A stretch of DNA of 64,000 bases. It comes from Liolophura sinensis. Its lineage: Eukaryota > Mollusca > Polyplacophora > Chitonida > Chitonidae. A program made the position numbers and the translations under genes. The notes beneath the pieces are model-generated. The model was not told the origin of the DNA, did not search any database, and was given only the letters and a program-made list of their open reading frames with translations. Shown piece after piece: positions 24,799-36,100 of the stretch (positions are counted from its first letter, which is position 1; every line of letters starts with the position of its first letter). The stretch is from NCBI RefSeq assembly GCF_032854445.1, contig NC_088296.1:17227485-17291484 (forward strand), written 5' to 3'.

Positions 24799-24991
24799 TT
24801 AGGGGTCTAATTTACCAGTAATATTCTCATCCTGCTCCTTACCTGACAATATCTCACTTTGGTGTGCTTGAGTGGGACATGGTGGGCGTGGCCACTGTAA
24901 CTGGTCATAAAGAACATCATCAGCTTGACGAATGGCTTCAAAGCATTTTTCAATCATCTCCTCTGATTTTCGTACCAGAATATCCATAAAC
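24799..24991 (-). CDS. Second half of a CARD domain, terminal or alternative exon
   Basis: CARD domains are six-helix death-fold adaptors that join immune receptors and caspases. After a splice acceptor (ccacag, AG at 24992-24993) the frame gives FMDILVRKSEEMIEKCFEAI and then RQADDVLYDQLQ, matching CARD helices 4-6, followed by a Pro-rich tail and a TAA at 24799-24801. An AATAAA on the minus strand at 24744-24749 fits a 3' end. The exon begins with one base of a split codon, which exactly complements the two bases left by the CARD first-half exon at 61139-61320. A strong donor, cag/gtaagg, lies inside the exon (last exonic base 24843), so an alternative transcript could skip the stop and splice on toward the NACHT exons. 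The domain call rests on pattern recognition by eye. Confidence 0.6.
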
Positions 24992-25140
24992 CTGTGGCCA
25001 TTCAAATATATTCAAAAATAACATTAAAGCGCTTTCCAGGAATGGTTTAACCTGTAGAGCATTGTTTATATTTTGAGGTAAAATTAAATATCTACCAGTG
25101 TAATCCTGACATAGGTGACTTTCTTCTTTGACAGATATAC

Positions 25141-25465
25141 CGTCCCCTATAGCACAGTTGGTAGAGCGTCCGCGGCGGTAGCTATAGATCCAGGATCAAT
25201 CCTGGGTCTGGTCACCCCTAAGACTTTAAGAACGTTTGTCGTTCAGCATCAAAGGCATAGTGGAACGACTGGTTGACCCGTATCAGTATAATGGCTCGAG
25301 CGGGACGGCTTACTTGCCTTCGGTAAAGCGTTTCAGTGAAGCAGCTCTGGATAAAAGAGCGGTGGAAATCCGACCTGCAACAAGGAGGCACATCGCATAC
25401 ACTCTAAGGACTCCTTTGTCGTCATATAACTGAAGAATTGTTAAGTACGACGTTAAACCCCAAAT
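25141..25465 (+). mobile_element. tRNA-derived SINE, second family
   Basis: The tRNA-like head (tatagcacagttggtagagc as A-box region, ggatcaatcc as B-box region) starts near 25146. The 3' end reads cataactgaagaattgttaa followed by gtacgacgttaaaccccaaa. A fragment of the same 3' end, gacgttaaaccccaa, occurs at about 24097. This family differs in body and tail from the common SINE. Confidence 0.65.
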
Positions 25466-25496
25466 TCTTTGACAGATATTTAAAAGTGATATCTTT

Positions 25497-25600
25497 AAAA
25501 TTTTATTTATTTCATTGGTGTTTTACGCCGCACTCAAGAATATTTCACCTATACGACGGCGGCCAGCATTATGGTGGAAGGAAACCAGGGAGAGCCCAGT
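25497..25600 (-). mobile_element. Common SINE truncated at its join with Polinton DNA
   Basis: Minus-strand 3' half: tttatttatttcattggtgt, tttacgccgcactcaagaat, acgacggcggccagcattat, ggaaaccagggagagccc. The SINE sequence stops between 25594 and 25611, where Polinton coding sequence begins. Confidence 0.8.
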
Positions 25601-25608
25601 GGAGTAGC

Positions 25609-26056
25609 CTCCGGAGCCTCTTTCATGTCGTGGGTACCAACCAGCGACTGTCATATAGCTATGGAAGGAGGAGTTTACTTCACACTAACTGCGGCGCCGG
25701 GTGTAGAGACCGTGCGTCTTAACGCGCAAACCTATTTTGATGACACACTACGAGAAAACCCTGGATCTATCTTCGACATCATACTTGGCACGGCCTCTCG
25801 TAGCACTACCAACTTGATTACCGGAGTGAAGCTAAAGTGGCCTGCAGAGCACGATGGAAAGGAGCTTAGAATTATGATCAAAATACAGGCCCAGGGGATA
25901 CCAATAATCAAGAGCTCTCTCGAGGGTATACGAATCGGCATGGCGGAGACTTCAAATTTCGGGAAAATCTATTTATAGTCCGGTATAAGACTTCGCCGCT
26001 TTCGTGTTAATAGTCACGAGGACCATTTAGAGTTGTCCGACGTTACTGATTCGTAG
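25609..26056 (+). pseudogene. Polinton ORF-beta, 5'-truncated, with internal stop
   Basis: Homologue of the gene at 49085-49865. The frame runs from the SINE join through GSIFDIILGTASRS and LKWPAEHDGKELRI to a TAG at 25976-25978. The second copy has a Glu codon at that site and both copies share the residues after it (SGIRLRRFR), so the stop is a nonsense change; the original end is the TAG at 26054-26056. The apparent start at 25571 lies in SINE sequence and is not genuine. Function not recognised; position next to capsid genes suggests a virion or packaging-related role, which is inference. Confidence 0.65.
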
Positions 26057-26066
26057 GACGCACAAT

Positions 26067-26744
26067 ATGGGACGACTGTACCCGACGATCACGGATGAAA
26101 ACCCTTTGCCGCCGGAGGGCGGGGCGCCGACGATCATGGATGAGCACCCCTGGGCCCCGACCGCGCCGCCGGAGAGCGGGGCGCACGCCCATCGTCTGCA
26201 GTATATCAGCGAAATACAGAATCAGCTTGAATCTGAGCGAGATCTCCGTCGGGCCTTGTACAAAAAGTACCGGCGTGGTGTCTTGGCCACTGAGGCCCTT
26301 GATTCAGCCATGCTCACGGCCGGTTTGTGCCTAGGGGTTGCAAGCGTGGGGCTACTCACAACGATAATTGCAGCCCCTGCTGTCTTGGCCATGGAAACTG
26401 CGGCCCTAGCTTGCGGTGTCTTAAATGTCGCCGGAAAATTCGTTAGCCGCCGACTTCACGCAAAGGCCAAGAAACATAACGATATACGGCTGTTGGCTGA
26501 GGCCAAACTTAACAGCATCCATGCGCAGGTATCTACGGCATTATCTGATGGTGTTATTTCGGACGTAGAGTTCAAGCAAATCGTTCAGGAGCTCAAGAAC
26601 TACTCTGATCTGAAGCAGGAGATATGCGCAAAGTCTCGTAAGGCATTCAACGCCGTAGAGATCGATGAAAGCACGAAAAAACAGCTTATAGATCGCGGCC
26701 GAAAACTAGCTTGGCAAGAGCTGAAAAACGCTCTTTCCGAATGA
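26067..26744 (+). CDS. Polinton ORF-alpha, intact small membrane protein
   Basis: Intact 225-residue ORF starting 10 bases after the ORF-beta end. Residues 1-55 are Pro/Gly-rich and partly repeated (PTITDENPLPP, PTIMDEHPWAP). A basic helix (RRALYKKYRRG) leads into a long hydrophobic Gly/Ala-rich region at about residues 85-130 that could form a hairpin of two membrane helices, followed by a charged helical tail (KQIVQELKNYSDLKQEI). I recognise this as a recurring Polinton-associated protein of unknown function; a membrane-active virion role is a guess. The second copy in the window is broken. Confidence 0.7.
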   Translation: MGRLYPTITDENPLPPEGGAPTIMDEHPWAPTAPPESGAHAHRLQYISEIQNQLESERDLRRALYKKYRRGVLATEALDSAMLTAGLCLGVASVGLLTTIIAAPAVLAMETAALACGVLNVAGKFVSRRLHAKAKKHNDIRLLAEAKLNSIHAQVSTALSDGVISDVEFKQIVQELKNYSDLKQEICAKSRKAFNAVEIDESTKKQLIDRGRKLAWQELKNALSE

Positions 26745-26955
26745 TGTTCTGGGGAGGGCCCCCAGGGAGGGTGCGGCCGGGGGTTGGCTAATATGCTTAT
26801 ATCTTTCACGAAATGAGGCTGGGGGCCTCTATTTTGTTCTGGGGAGGTCCCCCGGGGAGGGTACGCCAGAACCTATAGTGTGTATACTACCCCCAGAAGC
26901 AGGGAAGGGAATGGGGGCTGGGAACCTCTATTTGCCAAGGGGAGGGTGCGCCATG
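26745..26955 (+). repeat. Polinton terminal GC-rich sub-repeats
   Basis: Contains two forms of ttctggggagg(g/t)cccc, the phrase gccagaacctata and gaatgggggctggga. The same phrases occur inverted at 47409-47570 beside the larger element, so they mark the element end. No complete terminal inverted repeat pair or target-site duplication can be shown here. Confidence 0.6.
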
Positions 26956-27529
26956 TACAATCCGATAACACAAGGTAGATGTTGGTTACCTTTCGTAAAA
27001 AGAACTTGGTCCATGCTTGTTGCAACGATCCAGCGACTTCTCAAGTTTGCCCGCCATATGATAAAGAGAGCTCAGTACATTAGGTTGATGTATTGTACGT
27101 CTGGAGTTTTTTGTATATAACTCTTTTGAGAACTCGAGAAGGTAAGTATCTGATTGGTTTGCAATGGCAGATCTACCACAGGTTAGAAATTCAGGTAACA
27201 TCAACATAAATATATCGAAGGACGCACACTCCCGCTTTAAAGAATGGTCCTGGGCTGTCAAGGAATTCACTACTGAACGCTCCTCGACCTAATAGCACAT
27301 ACGCGTGCATTTTGACAGTGTACAGACGAATATGGTCACGTGAAACACAATTGAAACCAGTAGACCAAAATGGTTATGTAAATATATATCTGTGACATGG
27401 GGCGTAATGCATCAGTTAATTGGTCGCTTCTTGCATTCTACACAACTTGAATTTTGCCATGTGCAAACGTTTCTGTATTTATGTTTAAGACAGGTATTTC
27501 CTTTGATAGTTTTGGAACTAACACTATAC

Positions 27530-28640
27530 TACAGCCTCATCACAATGTCGCAGTAGAGCGCTAATTTATTATATTCAGCCCTGTATTCAGTGCGTATATT
27601 TCTGATGTGGCAGTGTGTATCCGAATGACATAGTGTAGCTGGCGATCTACAGTATATACATGTTGTATTAGATGAAAGTGTATACAGGTAGTGTGAAAGG
27701 TTTTCATTGCGATGTCCTACATGTGTTCCCATGACATCAGATGGCCTACACGTGTCCCCATGACATCGAATGAGTGTTTGCCTTATATTAGTTAATTCTG
27801 GGCATGCAGATCTTCTTCAGTTAATCAGGACAGAACAAAATGTTGATCTATAAGTATGTTTACACAAGTACGTCATAGCATAGTTTTGAATGTTGTAATT
27901 TCTCTACATGCTACATGATTATGGCCTGTGCATTGCAGGTCTTACTGGGTCCCCCCTCACCAAGGCGCATGACTGACCTCCTATGCAGTTATTCAGGTGG
28001 ATCCAAGTCTCTACTCGGGTAGAGAGACATTTCAATATTCCAGGGACGATTAGTCAGAACATCTTTGATTTGGATATTATTGAGATTATATTTTTCGCCG
28101 TTGATTGAGAATAAAATAAACATTCCTGAAAACCTGTTTATGTCAGAATGTCTGTCGGTAGCAGCTAGAAGAGCTGTGCTTTATATGGTGATTTGTCAAT
28201 TTTTTTCTCCCATAAACCAGACAAACGTCGAATCCAGAATTCTGGATTTCAACATTAAACCTCAGTTATTTAAACACATAAAATCAAATTTAGTGTCTGT
28301 GTTTCTCGTTGTTTTTTTTTTTCACATTCCTTTTCCTCCTGAATTTTGCCCAACCGGCCTGTCAACTAACGCTATATCTTGTCCACTTTTTAAAATAAAT
28401 GTACTAGAATCCAGCTTTAGAAACCTTTAGGCGTAGGTCAATGGAACGACTGGACACCGGAGACACCTGACATGACGCCCCACTCTCACGTATTTTAAAA
28501 TCGGTCAACTCGCACAGAACGTAATATGCCAGCCTAGTTATCGTTGTGTTTTGGTGTGATGTAAGCTCATGGATTTAATGGTGCGTTAGTGACATTATTG
28601 TGTCACACTCTGGGAGACTTTAATTCCATCTTACCACCGC
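27530..28640. repeat. Diverged segmental duplicate of 43920-44850
   Basis: Blocks in the same order and orientation as in 43920-44850: cctgtattcagtgcgtatat then ttctgatgtggc; gatgtcctacatgtgttc; tcaactaacgct and tttagaaac; tatcgttgtgttttggtgtg with atgtaagctcat; gtgacattattgtgtcac. The blocks are separated by indels. No preserved ORF is shared, so this is a non-coding duplicate or a low-copy repeat. Confidence 0.7.
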
Positions 28641-31410
28641 GAAGAATCCAAGGTGGTTGAGAACAGTATCGTGACCACAGTCTATAGCAGACGTCACGAA
28701 TTTCCACTAGATTAGCATAATTTCGACTTACCCGGATCTATGACTGCTTTTGACTCATCCAGTGCTGCTGTTAACAATCTATTCTTCTCACCTTTGAAGC
28801 ACCAAGATATAGCCTACATGTGTCATAATGCTGCTTGAGCTCCCTTTATGCAAGAAATCTATCCCAACTATTGTTGAATCTGCAAAGGCTTGACCCAAAA
28901 ACAAACTGAACAAATTTGTTTTTATGTTGCTATAGTTCTCATCGTCTTTAAACATTTCATAGTCCATATGATTTAAGCAGTGTTAACTGACTTTATTACA
29001 AGTGTTGACATTAAGTAGCACGAGACTCGATAGTGATTCCCTAGAATCATAGTGAATAAAGAATCATTCAATAAGTGAACCACAGCATTTATAAACATAC
29101 ATGTAACAAAAATGTTCCTGAATAGTGTTTCCTACAAAACTTTATGAAAATGACAGTGTTATTTGCAGGCTGCTAATGGATGTTTATTTACATACGCATT
29201 GCAAGAGCTTATTTATGTGACTGAGGGATATAGTTATAAGTGCGATCAGTAAACTATCAACGGACGTTAGGGGTATTAAATTTGTCAGTGCAAAATTGGG
29301 ACGGATTTATGCAAAGGCAAGTATTCAACTGTTTTCATTGATGATGAAAAGACACAACAAATGTTCTAGGCAAACGAAAACCGATCTGAAAATCTCCCTG
29401 CAAAGACATCCTGGTCTCTACAGCTGATTGTTGAGATGATATATGTCAATGCTTTCTGTTGTGTGTCTCTGGGTCTATCTCAGCCCGGTAAGCATGTCTG
29501 CACTACATTTTTTTCTATTAGGCAAGACCACCAGCTAGGTATAAACAACCCAACCTACTTTTGACGGTGTCACACTCAACCTCCTCAGGTCTTCAGAAGT
29601 ATTACAGTACATAATACTTAAACGATCGTTGTAATTATTCCTACGGTTTGAAATACATCGGAAACCGGTCTATTGACACGCACCCTTTTTACAGACTTAA
29701 AGAATATGGGGTTTAAGTATTGTAACTAAGCCCTTTTGGAGAGCTGAGGGTTGTAGTGTTTGTGTGCTATCAGCACATTAGCCCAGCTTTCTACAGTCAA
29801 AAATGCTTACATACATTAAATAGGCCTAAAATGCACCATTGCATACATGCAATCTTGCCGGGCCTATAGCGCGGAGACAGTGAGCTACATGTATGGGGTG
29901 CATTTTATATTTCCACAGGAACGACATAAGTTTGGGAAATTTGTAGGTCCTACTGTTGACGGAAGTGCTACAGTCACAAATCATAGCATACTCCGTACCA
30001 TGCATATTCATGTGTGGAAAGTTACAAAAAAGCGGAGTCTTGCGCTGACTGGTAGAAATTTGAGACCATGATCGACCGACAAAATGGACCGAGAGCCTCA
30101 GAGATGTCATGCGTAGCAAATTTCACAAGCACGGTCCTGACCGTATGAATTCAGGTAGGGACGAATTTGGCAAAATCGCAAAACTGAATCATATCCTTGT
30201 GGCTTGTATGTGCGTAAGTTTCTTCTTAAAATATTAGCTTTTCATTGAAATATATTTCCCAAATCTATATCTTTTCCATCTCTTGCTCTATTGTAAATTT
30301 AAAAAAAAAATAAAGGTAATCCGGAATGACCAATGTCTTTCTTTTAATAGCCTTGATCCAGTCGTTAGCATTGCTTCCTTTACTAATATTTTTATACCGT
30401 TAGAGTAAAGATTGATTGTTTGAAAAGTATTTGTGTATTGATAATCATCTGGGGCACCTCAGAAATGTTTTACGCAGATTTTAACAACCAAATTGTACGC
30501 AATCGCTTGCAGACTAAAAAAAAATATTGATTCAAGGACTAAACACCTTTTTTTTCTTTATTGGGGTATGTGCTGTCACAGCCCTTGATTGAGGCGCTAC
30601 AAATTGCCACCACAAAACAGCATGGTGACAATGTATATAACCTAATTTACTTATACAATTTTCTCATATTGGACACTTCACATCCTGGGGTTATCAACAA
30701 TAAAACCGGCGGTATCCACCTTTTTGACTGAAAGGTTGTAGGGAAAATAGACGGCCATACAATCAGATATTCTTCAGTTACAGTTACACGTACAATATTT
30801 CAGACAACAGTTTAAAAACATTGGGTGTTGTCCAATAACTTGCTCCATAATACTACAAGTAACATGAGTGGTTATAAAACGGTGTCTAAAATGCAGTTGT
30901 TGAATATCAGATTGCATTAGAGCTTGGGAGATGGCCGATTCCACAAAGACATTTCTCACTTAAGTCAAAAATTTAAATTTTCACGCATTTAAAATTAAAA
31001 AAGATAAAATTGAGTAGGTGGTAAAAGTTTTAATATACAGGTCTCAAAAATAAGCTCATAAATCATATTTTGAAGTTTTACGAAAGTCAAAACTGGCTTT
31101 GTGGACTCGGTCCCAGGGGTTTAAACACGTCGTATTAAGCAATGGTTTCCTCATAAATATCAGCACCCATCAGATACAATACAGGTCAGAACGGACAACT
31201 TCTCAAACCTAACGACGTCACTGTGGTTCCTTCATATACGTCCATGTGCTTAAACACACGATCCTTGCTAAAGTAAAAGCACTATAGATGTCTGGAATCT
31301 GCACTGAATGTATGCACTATACATCTCCCCCCAATTCTTTGGTTCCTTCATCCAAAATACTACTGCCATTATACAAGTGAACATTTTTATGGTGTTAAAC
31401 AACAATATTA
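28641..31410. other. Non-coding stretch, nothing recognised
   Basis: AT-rich DNA with only short, non-protein-like frames. It would be intronic if the CARD exons at 25.0 and 61.1 kb belong to one gene. Confidence 0.35.
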
Positions 31411-31411
31411 T

Positions 31412-31662
31412 ATATTTATTCATTTATTTGATTAGTATTTTACGCCGTGCTCAAGAATTATTCACTTATACGACGGCGTCCAGCGTTATGGTGGGTGGAA
31501 ATGGGGCACAGCCCGGGGGAAACCCACGACCTTCCGCAAGTTGCTGGCACACCTTCCCACGTACGGCCGGAGAGGAAGCCAGCATGAGCTGGACTCGAAC
31601 TCGAGGCTCCTGGATCATTACGCTCCGCTAGCGCGCTAACCAATTGAGCCACCGAGGCCCCA
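31412..31662 (-). mobile_element. Common SINE, full length
   Basis: The best copy in the window. On the minus strand the tRNA head reads ggggcctcggtggctcaatt then ggttagcgcgctagcgg (A-box) and ctcgagttcgagtccagctc (B-box), then the body, then cttgagcacggcgtaaaata and an aaataaatgaataaata tail. It lies between the CARD exons, upstream of nothing coding that I recognise. Confidence 0.88.
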
Positions 31663-32766
31663 AGAACAATATTATCAATGTTAAAAAATCAATCAGGACA
31701 CACATTGACTATAGTGCCAAAGTGGTCTTCCTTACCACTGATCTCACTAAAAACTAATTACCTGCGTTGTACATGTCTGCTTAACAGATGTTATGCATAT
31801 ATCCTTCAAGAACATAAAGTTGTCGTTTTCAAATACTTGGCAGTTTTCGATCGAGGTTAACACACTATATTTGCCTTAATACAGTCAGTATGATAAACCT
31901 GACATTTAGTATGAAGTTAGGAAGAAAGATTCTAACAAGCGAATGGTATGCACACAGACAGACAGATAAATAGAATTCTTGAGTTACACTTAGATTGTTT
32001 CAGACATTTTATTGACAGATATGCCCTTTATATTTGTGGAAGACAAGTGGTATTTGAGAAATGTTAGATGGCTCAAACGGCCACTTAATCTCCTCTGAGA
32101 TAACGTAAAGCACACAGTGAGAGCTGAAGATTGTACTAAGTTTGCGCTCTGATTAAGGCTATTCACATACCCAACATGTTGTTGGTAAACTCAGCCCCTA
32201 TCCCCGAGAAATGCGGTAGTATATGATACCCCGTTGTAAAAGTTGTCGCTAATCAAACCATTTATGTCAGTTTCTCCCCTTGATTCCAACAGTTCGTTTA
32301 TTCAACATGACAATATTATTTTACCTGTTTACTGTAATGTATAAGCACTTCTAACCAAGGGTTGACCGGAATGTTACGCAGTTATGGAAATGATCACCAG
32401 CGCCCATATTTAATGAAATAGAATTCTACCTTCTGTCAAATATAGGAGAGTACAGTCAAGGTGTTTGATGGAATGTCCTTGACACACTTGTTTCTATATT
32501 AATATTCAGCGTTGATTGGAATCGCACACAAAAAGTAACTAATGACACAAGACGATATATGCCATTCAAAGGTACAGTTTGGTAGAAAAAGGAAGTATTT
32601 TTTGCAGGTTGTAACTACCAGAGACCGCAATATATGTTAGTGAGTTCAGTAGACAATAGTGCCACTGCGTTGGTAAATCTTCACTCTGTATTGCAAATGC
32701 TACAATCTCTGTACAATGATACTCACGGGCGATTCTAATATTTGGTAGCTATCTGTTGATGAGACG

Positions 32767-33106
32767 CTAAGTTTGCCTCAGAGTTGTGTACAGTCTGGTA
32801 TCTGACGTGTCCTGTGGATTAGCAGATTCGTACAGTCCGCAGGTGTCATTGTCATTACGTTGCCGTGTAGGACCATTAATGTTTTCGTATGTGTTGGGAT
32901 TGTCATTTTCAGGGACATCAACGCTGAGCATGTCAAGTCCTGTACCAGCTGGGTTTCTCGGCCCCCTTTCTCCAGATAAAGATGAACTCATGACATTCTC
33001 ATAAGAGTGGCCGATTTCAACACTTGCCATGTTGTAATAGGAATGCGTATCTTGTGGAACAGCGTCCAGAGATTCTCCTCTTTCTCCGTCCCTCAAGAGG
33101 CGTTTC
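32767..33106 (-). CDS. Receptor exon 8: cytoplasmic tail
   Basis: Acceptor ttgttgcag, stop TAG at 32767-32769. Starts KRLLRDGERGE. Tyrosine motifs at model residues Y269/Y270 (YYNM), Y281 (YENV), Y319 (YENI), Y338 (YESA) and Y352 (YTTL). Three Y-x-N sites fit SH2 recruitment of Grb2-like adaptors. No ITAM spacing is visible. No kinase domain. Confidence 0.82.
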
Positions 33107-36100
33107 CTGCAACAAAATAAATCGAGTGATTATATTTTGCTACCTACGATTCCTTAGCATTCAAGTTTCTGTTTCTTGATTATTCCCACCCATTTAACTG
33201 TTTCCTTTCTATGCAATCTTTCCATACATAGGAGGTTGTGAAGCTTTTCCGTCTGTCCGTGAGTTCTTCGTCAAGGAGATTCTTCCTAGAGATTTTCCTA
33301 GAGCAACAATGTAAAAATGTCCATGCGCTTTTGAATTACATCCCGTGAATTAAATATCAAGTTTTTTTTATTCCTTGAGCATGGGTTTGTGAAAATGCAG
33401 TGATGTTAATTGCAATTTATTAGAGGTCACTGGACAAGCATTACTGAAAATGTTGTGTTGTCATCATATCAAATACACAGTACCATTGAAAAATGTAAAG
33501 GTGATTTTTAAATGCTACAACTGTAAAATAATACAATGTTTTCAACTTGTATTTTAAGAGCCCTGAAGAGCCTTTAGAAGACAGGTGTATTCCTGATACA
33601 AGTACCTTGCCGATGGAATGGAAATGGCATATCCGTGTGCGTGTGTGTTTTTAGTACACGCACTACCTACAACATTTTCTTTTCTTTTTTTGTTTTCTTG
33701 GGGTTTTCATTTAGAATATGGATAAAACACCTCAGCCACTTTCTAGAGTATTAAATAAAATCCGTGTAAGTTATATGGTGACGATTTGAAGGCACAGATG
33801 TGGATTTTGGGTTGCACTCATATTTTCACTCCCCTTGTGAGCCGCACCAATAGTACTGTTTCTGTAATAACAGTTCAGCTTTTAACCTGGCTATTAGCCT
33901 TACTTCTGTTAGCTGAGGTCTGGTAAAACCACAGTATCAAATATCTCATTTAGTCTTGTTTCTTATCCCAGACCTAGATTACCTTGTAGCAGAGACGTGT
34001 CACTGGCCTTCTGTCTCACTGAAGCCATACACCTACACAAGGACTACATGTACCACTCCCACAGTGTTCTCTACACATTCACAGACACAGTATAAGCGTA
34101 AAATGGCAAAAAGAGCTTGAGATTTTTCGCTTTGTTTAACCAACGTGCGATATGGAACCGTAATATTAAAGACAGTTTTCTTTTTGATGTGAACGTGCTG
34201 ATGTGATTTTCGTGTTTTATGTTTACTCTGTACACAGGTTCCGGATATTTTCGTTCAGCAGGAATTACTCCTGGTCACGAACGATAAACTTACCGAACAT
34301 GGATAACGATGATGAAGACAGCAACAGCCAGTAATATCCCCCCTCCCAATCCCGCGGCCAGAACTATTATCAAAACCTCTGAATTGTCGTCTGTAAAACA
34401 AGTTATACAATGAGGGTACATACTGAACATCCTGTTATTTTAAACTATGTTTCTGAGGAACTGAATGGAATGCGTGACTTGTCCTAGTTTAAAAGAACAA
34501 GTCCACAACCATGTTTAATTGCATTGAGTTTCTGTGATCGAAATGGCTTATCTAACTCACAATAATAACCAAATTTGTTTGATCTTATGCGTGGACGTAG
34601 TTATAACAAACACATAGCATAAGTTTCCTTCGTTAGTTTTATGTGCAACTGTTCGCAAATGAAAGATACATGTCTACTTTTGTAATCTATTGTAGCGGCG
34701 ACATGAGGGAGGAAGGTCAAGACAAATTTGAATCAATGAAAAGCAAAATTCCCAACTGTTTACTAAATGTTAGGTCAACAGTAATAACGTATAATCATGG
34801 ATGACAGAATAACATAAGGCATACTGGTATTGTTGCCTTCTTGCTTGCCTGGATCGCCATGGGGTCTAGTTACTCCTTTACTCGGTGTAGTACTTTCAGG
34901 CTTGGTAACTACAGGGGCAAGAAAAGATTCGATTTTACTGACCTTTAGTTTTTCAATATTGTAGTTTCACAAACACCAGAATTGCACCAATGCCGTGCAT
35001 GCAGCAAAAATAACACCACACGACTATGCATTGTGACCTGTACAGACACTGAACTATCCTGTGAAAAAATGCATAAACATGTCCAAGGAATGACAAATAA
35101 ACATAACCTCCAAACTGTAATGTGGAGAAGCATTCTCTGCGTCCGCAGGGTTGTTGCCATTTTGTTGTCGATAGTTAAGACAAAAAAGTGTCGCATCTCA
35201 GCGTTTTGAAATTTTGGCGAAAATTGCTTTCATTTACCTTGTCTATTGTATTGCATTACGACGTCCATTTGAAATAAAACAAACGAGGCTGCAATAAGTA
35301 GTATTTCAATGGACTTTGGTGTCACCGGGCCCGCAGGTTTGATCTCAGGTCTCCCGACTTAGAGGCGGACACTCTGATCATTAGACATCGGGCTGCCTTT
35401 GTATGTGTAAAATATTCTGCATTAAGACGTACAACTTCAAATAACCAAAAATGTAGCAGGGTAGATGAAAAGAGTCACATATTACTACTGTTTGTGTGTA
35501 CGTGGACAGTGCTACATGCCATAGGTTACAGTGTTCCATTTCTGTTTATTGTCTGCACATAATCAGGACGAACAGGGTAGACAGTAAAACCACAGAAAAG
35601 ACCACAGGGAAGTCTGGGGAATGATCGTACATAACAAGTGGAATAGGTCTCTTGTCAATTTGTCTCCGTTAGGGTTTTATTCTAACTGTTCATGAACATA
35701 TTATTGTAAATCGGTAAATCGATGAGAACACTTCTGGTCAACATTTTTTAATGACGAACTAAGAAAACTCTAGGAACGATGAATGACGTTCCGATCAGAT
35801 CAGGCATATGCTTTTTTTCGATTTAAAGATTTTTAAACAGAATATTTTTGAAGAATTGTAGTCTTGTCACAACATATTATTTGTCAGAGGAAGTGAGAAG
35901 TTACAGCCCAATGTATGCGTAAGGTTGGCCATATATATCCTGTGGTTGTAGTGGAGCTGCTTCGTTTACCACTAACGTACAGATTACAATTTTACCAAAT
36001 CAGTGGGTTTACCTTGGGCTGAGTGGTCTCCCTGTGTGTTAACAAGGATTGTTGAGCTTGACGTGAGAGAGGTAACGTTACCTGCAAATACGAAAGAAAC

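Larger units (their letters stand above)
25609..26955 (+). mobile_element. Truncated Polinton/Maverick end
   Basis: About 1.35 kb matching the left end of the larger element at 47.4-49.6 kb in inverted orientation: part of ORF-beta, complete ORF-alpha, then terminal GC-rich repeats (ttctggggaggtcccccggg, gaatgggggctgggaacctc). By eye the two copies agree at roughly 85 percent of bases, so they are separate insertions or an old duplication. The inner side ends abruptly at the SINE. Confidence 0.8.

Noticed and set aside
26986-27270. Minus-strand frame ending in GPSSFYE next to a possible donor (aaag/gtaacc)
   Set aside because: There is a possible acceptor upstream, and the helical look is tempting next to CARD exons, but no family was recognised and both sites are weak.
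28065-28430. 121-codon ORF
   Set aside because: It lies in the duplicated segment and is not conserved as an ORF in the other copy (43920-44850).
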